A stretch of DNA of 64,000 nucleotides from an uncultured Oscillospiraceae bacterium (GTDB lineage: Bacteria; Bacillota; Clostridia; Oscillospirales; Oscillospiraceae). The position numbers and the translations under genes are program-made. The notes beneath the pieces were generated by a model that had not been told where the DNA came from, searched no databases, and saw nothing but the letters and a program-made list of their open reading frames with translations. The stretch lies in the NCBI GenBank assembly GCA_944387065.1, contig CALXDM010000001.1:124001-188000 (forward strand), given 5' to 3'. This document shows, in pieces, positions 61,223 through 64,000 of the stretch. How positions within the stretch are numbered: the first letter of the stretch is position 1; each line of letters opens with the position of its first letter.

Positions 61223-61453
61223 ATGAAGCAACTGCTCACTTATATCGCCCAAAACCTGGTGGAGCACCCCGAGGCGGTGTCTGTCACCCAGGTGGAGCAC
61301 AGCGCTGAAACGGTGTTGGAGCTCCGGGTGGCCCCGGAGGACATGGGCAAGGTGATCGGCCGCCAGGGCCGCATCGCCAAGGAGATCCGGGCGCTGATGC
61401 GCTCGGTGGCCCAGCGCCAGGGCAAAAAGGTCTCCGTGGAGATCAAGGACTGA
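61223..61453 (+). CDS. khpA: KH-domain RNA-binding protein (KhpA/YlqC)
   Basis: A 76-residue single-KH-domain protein, with the GxxG RNA-binding loop in GKVIGRQGRIAKEIRALM near 41-58. KhpA homologues bind RNA and work with KhpB/Jag in Gram-positives. The ATG at 61223 has GGAGG 6 nt upstream; the ATG at 61211 does not. It is followed by a hairpin, then rimM. Confidence 0.95.
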   Translation: MKQLLTYIAQNLVEHPEAVSVTQVEHSAETVLELRVAPEDMGKVIGRQGRIAKEIRALMRSVAQRQGKKVSVEIKD

Positions 61454-61455
61454 CC

Positions 61456-61489
61456 GACAGAGCGAGGGCGGCAAAGCCCTCGCTCTGTC
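61456..61489 (+). terminator. Intercistronic hairpin between khpA and rimM
   Basis: Perfect 14-bp stem (61456-61469 with 61476-61489), 6-nt loop, starting at the khpA stop; no T tract follows. It may be an attenuator or mRNA-processing site. Confidence 0.6.
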
Positions 61490-61536
61490 CCTATCATCTG
61501 GGTCCGGCCAGGGGCCGGCCAGGCAGGAGGTTTGCC

Positions 61537-62022
61537 ATGTCAGATCAGCTTTTGGAATGCGGCCGGATCGTCAACACCCACGGCATCCGGGGGGAGGTCA
61601 AGATCCAGCCCTGGGCGGACAGCCCGCAGGTGCTGTGCGCTCTGCCCGCCCTCTACCTGGACGGGGCCGCTGTGGCCCTGTTGGGCGCCCGGGTGCACAA
61701 GGGCAATGTCATCGCCCAGCTGGACGGCGTGGCTAACGTGGAGCAGGCCATGGCGCTAAAGGGCAAGGTAGTCTATCTCCATCGGAAGGACCTGCCCCTG
61801 CCTGAGGGCTCCTTTTTCCTAGCCGACCTGCTGGGCCTTCGGGTGGTGGACGAGCAGGGACAGCAGCTGGGGGTGCTGGCCGACGTCCTCTCCCCCTCCC
61901 AGCAGAAGGTCTATGTGGTGCGGGGAGAGCGGGAGCTGCTCATCCCAGCCGTCCCCCAATTCATCCTGGAGACCAACGTGTCCGGCGGTTATCTCAAGGT
62001 CCGGCTCATCGAAGGGATGTGA
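61537..62022 (+). CDS. rimM: Ribosome maturation factor RimM
   Basis: Assists 30S head assembly and binds S19. The 161-residue protein has the N-terminal RimM barrel starting LLECGRIVNTHGIRGEVKIQPW. The C-terminal PRC-barrel runs from about 92 (FFLADLLGLRVVDEQG) to LIPAVPQFI. The ATG at 61537 follows AGGAGG. trmD starts 4 bp after its stop. Confidence 0.97.
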   Translation: MSDQLLECGRIVNTHGIRGEVKIQPWADSPQVLCALPALYLDGAAVALLGARVHKGNVIAQLDGVANVEQAMALKGKVVYLHRKDLPLPEGSFFLADLLGLRVVDEQGQQLGVLADVLSPSQQKVYVVRGERELLIPAVPQFILETNVSGGYLKVRLIEGM

Positions 62023-62026
62023 GAAG

Positions 62027-63337
62027 ATGTACCGCATCGATCTGATGACCCTGTTCCCCGACGCGGTGGACGGCGTGCTGGGCTCCTCCATCCTGGGCCG
62101 TGCCCAGGGCCGGGGGCTGCTGGCCCTCCAGGCCCACCAGATCCGGGACTACACCCTCAGCAAGCAGAAGCAGGTGGACGACTACCCCTATGGCGGGGGC
62201 CGGGGGGCGGTGATGCAGGCCGACCCCCTCTACCGGTGCTGGCGGCATATCACCCAGACCTGCGGCCCCGGCCACACCATTTATCTCTCCCCTTGCGGGA
62301 CCCCCTTTGACCAGGACGCCGCCAAGCGCCTGGCCCGGGAGCACGACCACCTGATCCTGGTGTGCGGCCACTATGAAGGGGTGGACCAACGATTTCTGGA
62401 CGCCTATGTGGACGAGGAGATCTCTCTGGGGGATTTTGTGCTCACCGGCGGGGAGATCGCGGCCATGGCGGTGGCCGACGCGGTGTGCCGCCTGGTGCCC
62501 GGCGTGCTGTCCGACCCGGCCTGCTTTGAGGACGAGAGCCATTGGGACGGCCTGCTGGAGTACCCCCAGTACTCCCGGCCGGAGCTGTGGCAGGGCCGGG
62601 CCGTTCCCAAAGAACTGCTCTCCGGTGACCACAGCCAGGTGCGGCGGTGGCGGCGCAAGCAGCAGCTGCTGCGGACCAGGCAGCGCCGGCCCGACCTGTT
62701 TGCCAAGCTTCCCCTGTCCAGCCCACAGGACCAGGAGCTGCTGCGAGAGCTGGAGTGGGAGGCTACTCGCCCCGTCCTCACCGCCCCCCTGCTGTGCCGG
62801 CCGGCCACAACCGACGACCTGCCCGCCATCCTGGAGCTGGTGGCCCAGGCCCGGGCGCTGCTGAGGCGGCGGGGGGTGGACCAGTGGCAGGACGGCTATC
62901 CCGCCGTCCAGGTATTCCAGGCCGACCTGGCCCAGGGCTGCTGCCATGTGCTCACCTATGAGAGGGACCTGGCCGCCGTGTTCTCCCTCACCAGGGGGCC
63001 GGAGATGGGCTACGACGCCATCACCGACGGGAAATGGCGGGGCGACGGGCCCTACGCCGTGCTCCATCGCAGTGCCGTAGCCGACCGGTTCCGGGGTGCC
63101 GGGGTAGCCGACCGCCTGCTGGAATCGGCCAGGGAACTGGCCCGAAAACTGGGTGTTGGGTGGCTGCGGGCGGACACCCACAGGAAGAATAAAGCGATGC
63201 AGAACCTGCTGCGCCGGGGTGGGTTCCAGTACCGGGGCAACGTGCTGGTGGCGGCCGGGGAGGGCCACGACCCCCGCCGCCTGGCCTTTGAGGCCAAGCT
63301 GGACGGCCGCCCCCCGGCCAGGGAGGGGAAACCATGA
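62027..63337 (+). CDS. trmD: TrmD tRNA (m1G37) methyltransferase fused to a GNAT acetyltransferase-like domain
   Basis: Residues 1-230 form a complete TrmD, which methylates G37 of tRNAs to prevent frameshifting: YPYGGGRGAVMQADPLY (54-69), SPCGTPFDQDAAKRLA, LVCGHYEGVDQRF (111-123), ISLGDFVLTGGEIA (132-145) and PKELLSGDHSQVRRWRR. A linker to about 255 leads, with no stop or frame break, into a GNAT-like domain (256-420): CRPATTDDLPAILELV, the acetyl-CoA loop VADRFRGAGVADRLLESAR (351-369) and GWLRADTHRKNKAMQNLLRRGGF. Normal TrmD ends near 240-250 residues; this one has 436. The stop overlaps the rsmA start as ATGA. The TrmD part is certain, the GNAT assignment strong, its substrate unknown. Confidence 0.93.
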   Translation: MYRIDLMTLFPDAVDGVLGSSILGRAQGRGLLALQAHQIRDYTLSKQKQVDDYPYGGGRGAVMQADPLYRCWRHITQTCGPGHTIYLSPCGTPFDQDAAKRLAREHDHLILVCGHYEGVDQRFLDAYVDEEISLGDFVLTGGEIAAMAVADAVCRLVPGVLSDPACFEDESHWDGLLEYPQYSRPELWQGRAVPKELLSGDHSQVRRWRRKQQLLRTRQRRPDLFAKLPLSSPQDQELLRELEWEATRPVLTAPLLCRPATTDDLPAILELVAQARALLRRRGVDQWQDGYPAVQVFQADLAQGCCHVLTYERDLAAVFSLTRGPEMGYDAITDGKWRGDGPYAVLHRSAVADRFRGAGVADRLLESARELARKLGVGWLRADTHRKNKAMQNLLRRGGFQYRGNVLVAAGEGHDPRRLAFEAKLDGRPPAREGKP

Positions 63338-64000
63338 AGCTCACCGACTCCAAGCAGATCCGGGCCCTGCTGGCCCGGCACGGCTTTCGCTTCTCCAAGG
63401 CCATGGGGCAGAACTTCCTCATCGCCGGCTGGGTGCCCCGGGACATCGCCGACGCCGCGGGGCTGGACCCAGGCTGCGGGGTGCTGGAGATCGGGCCGGG
63501 CATCGGCTCGCTCACTGTGGAGCTGGCCCGGCGGGCGGGCCAGGTGGCCGCCATCGAGCTGGACCGCTCCCTGCTGCCCATCCTGGCCGAGACGCTGTCC
63601 GGCTGCCCCAACACCCAAGTGATCCAGGGGGACGTGATGAAGCTGGACCTGGCCGCCCTGGTGGCTGAACAGTTTGGCAGCCTGCCGGTGCGGGTCTGCG
63701 CCAACCTGCCCTATAACATCACCACCCCGGTTCTGACCAAGCTGCTGGAGTGCGGTCTGTTCGCCTCCATCACAGTGATGGTCCAGCGGGAGGTGGCCCG
63801 GCGGATCTGCGCCCCGCCGGGCAGCCCGGACCGGGGGGCATTCTCCCTGTTCTGTCAGTACCACGCCCAATGCGAGCCCCTGTTTGACGTGGGCCCGGAA
63901 TGCTTCCTGCCCGCCCCCAAGGTGACCTCTTCCGTGGTGCGCCTGCTCCCCCACCAGGCCCCCCCGGTGGACGTTGCGCCCCAGGCCCTGTTCCCCGTGG
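63334..64000 (+). CDS. rsmA: 16S rRNA (A1518/A1519-N6)-dimethyltransferase RsmA/KsgA (cut by window edge)
   Basis: Dimethylates two adjacent adenines near the 3' end of 16S rRNA during late 30S assembly. The first 222 residues are visible. GFRFSKAMGQNFLI is the N-terminal substrate loop, LEIGPGIGSLT the SAM-binding motif I, AIELDRSLLPIL motif II, and CANLPYNITTPVL the catalytic NLPY. FLPAPKVTSSVVRL continues normally. The frame is open to the last base. It overlaps trmD by 4 bp. Confidence 0.97.
   Translation, partial: MKLTDSKQIRALLARHGFRFSKAMGQNFLIAGWVPRDIADAAGLDPGCGVLEIGPGIGSLTVELARRAGQVAAIELDRSLLPILAETLSGCPNTQVIQGDVMKLDLAALVAEQFGSLPVRVCANLPYNITTPVLTKLLECGLFASITVMVQREVARRICAPPGSPDRGAFSLFCQYHAQCEPLFDVGPECFLPAPKVTSSVVRLLPHQAPPVDVAPQALFPV

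Overview
The window reads as a chromosome segment of an endospore-forming, GC-rich member of the Firmicutes. Oscillospiraceae of the Flavonifractor/Pseudoflavonifractor/Lawsonibacter kind are the best guess. The case rests on sporulation genes (spoIIGA, sigE, sigG, a SpoIID-type protein, a YlmC/YmxH protein), PolC, the HisG/HisZ pair, KtrAB and Firmicute gene clusters (greA-lysS, dprA-topA, uppS-cdsA-dxr-rseP-ispG-polC, ylxM-ffh-rpsP-KH-rimM-trmD) in GC-rich sequence. The genus is an inference from gene content; no rRNA gene is present.

Layout: 1-8.2 kb (minus) holds topA (cut by the window edge), dprA, a TrmH-type methyltransferase, ktrA, ktrB, lysS, greA and a small membrane protein. 8.3-12.7 kb (minus) holds yajC, tgt, queA and a SpoIID protein with a SPOR-like repeat. 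12.9-15.7 kb (plus) is the lysine/diaminopimelate set asd-dapA-dapB, closed by a bidirectional terminator shared with a methyltransferase/nitroreductase pair (minus). 17.5-19.1 kb has no convincing gene and contains an AT-rich island. tRNA-Pro, tRNA-Thr, trxA and a DUF362 gene follow. 21.7-26.1 kb is a compositionally distinct cassette: a heterodimeric ABC exporter divergent from a MerR-family regulator, with a textbook 19-bp-spacer MerR operator. tRNA-Gly and a tiny stand-alone gene for a 26-residue peptide come next.

26.7-34.0 kb (minus) is the histidine operon hisZGDBHAFIE, followed by a Bax-inhibitor-1-like gene at its tail. 34.0-44.5 kb (minus) carries polC, ispG, rseP, dxr, cdsA, uppS, frr and pyrH (replication, isoprenoid/lipid precursors, ribosome recycling, UMP kinase). 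44.7-47.0 kb (plus) has ymxH, rpsB and tsf, so the usual rpsB-tsf-pyrH-frr run is split and inverted here. 47.1-49.6 kb (minus) is the sporulation block spoIIGA-sigE-sigG. 49.7-53.6 kb (minus) holds hisC, a DUF951 protein, rarA/mgsA and glyA. nth (plus), a FolD-like mini-protein, lgt and two M16-peptidase-like genes (yfmH/yfmF type) follow. 58.5 kb to the end (plus) holds an XRE-type membrane regulator, then ylxM, ffh, rpsP, a KH protein, rimM, a TrmD fused to a GNAT domain, and rsmA (cut by the window edge).

The most noteworthy items are the TrmD-GNAT fusion, the self-contained 26-codon gene, the hairpin that buries the sigG ribosome-binding site next to a forespore-type promoter, the 22-bp-spacer spoIIG promoter, the MerR operator of the ABC exporter, and the FolD-like mini-protein. 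Most genes are ordinary housekeeping genes.
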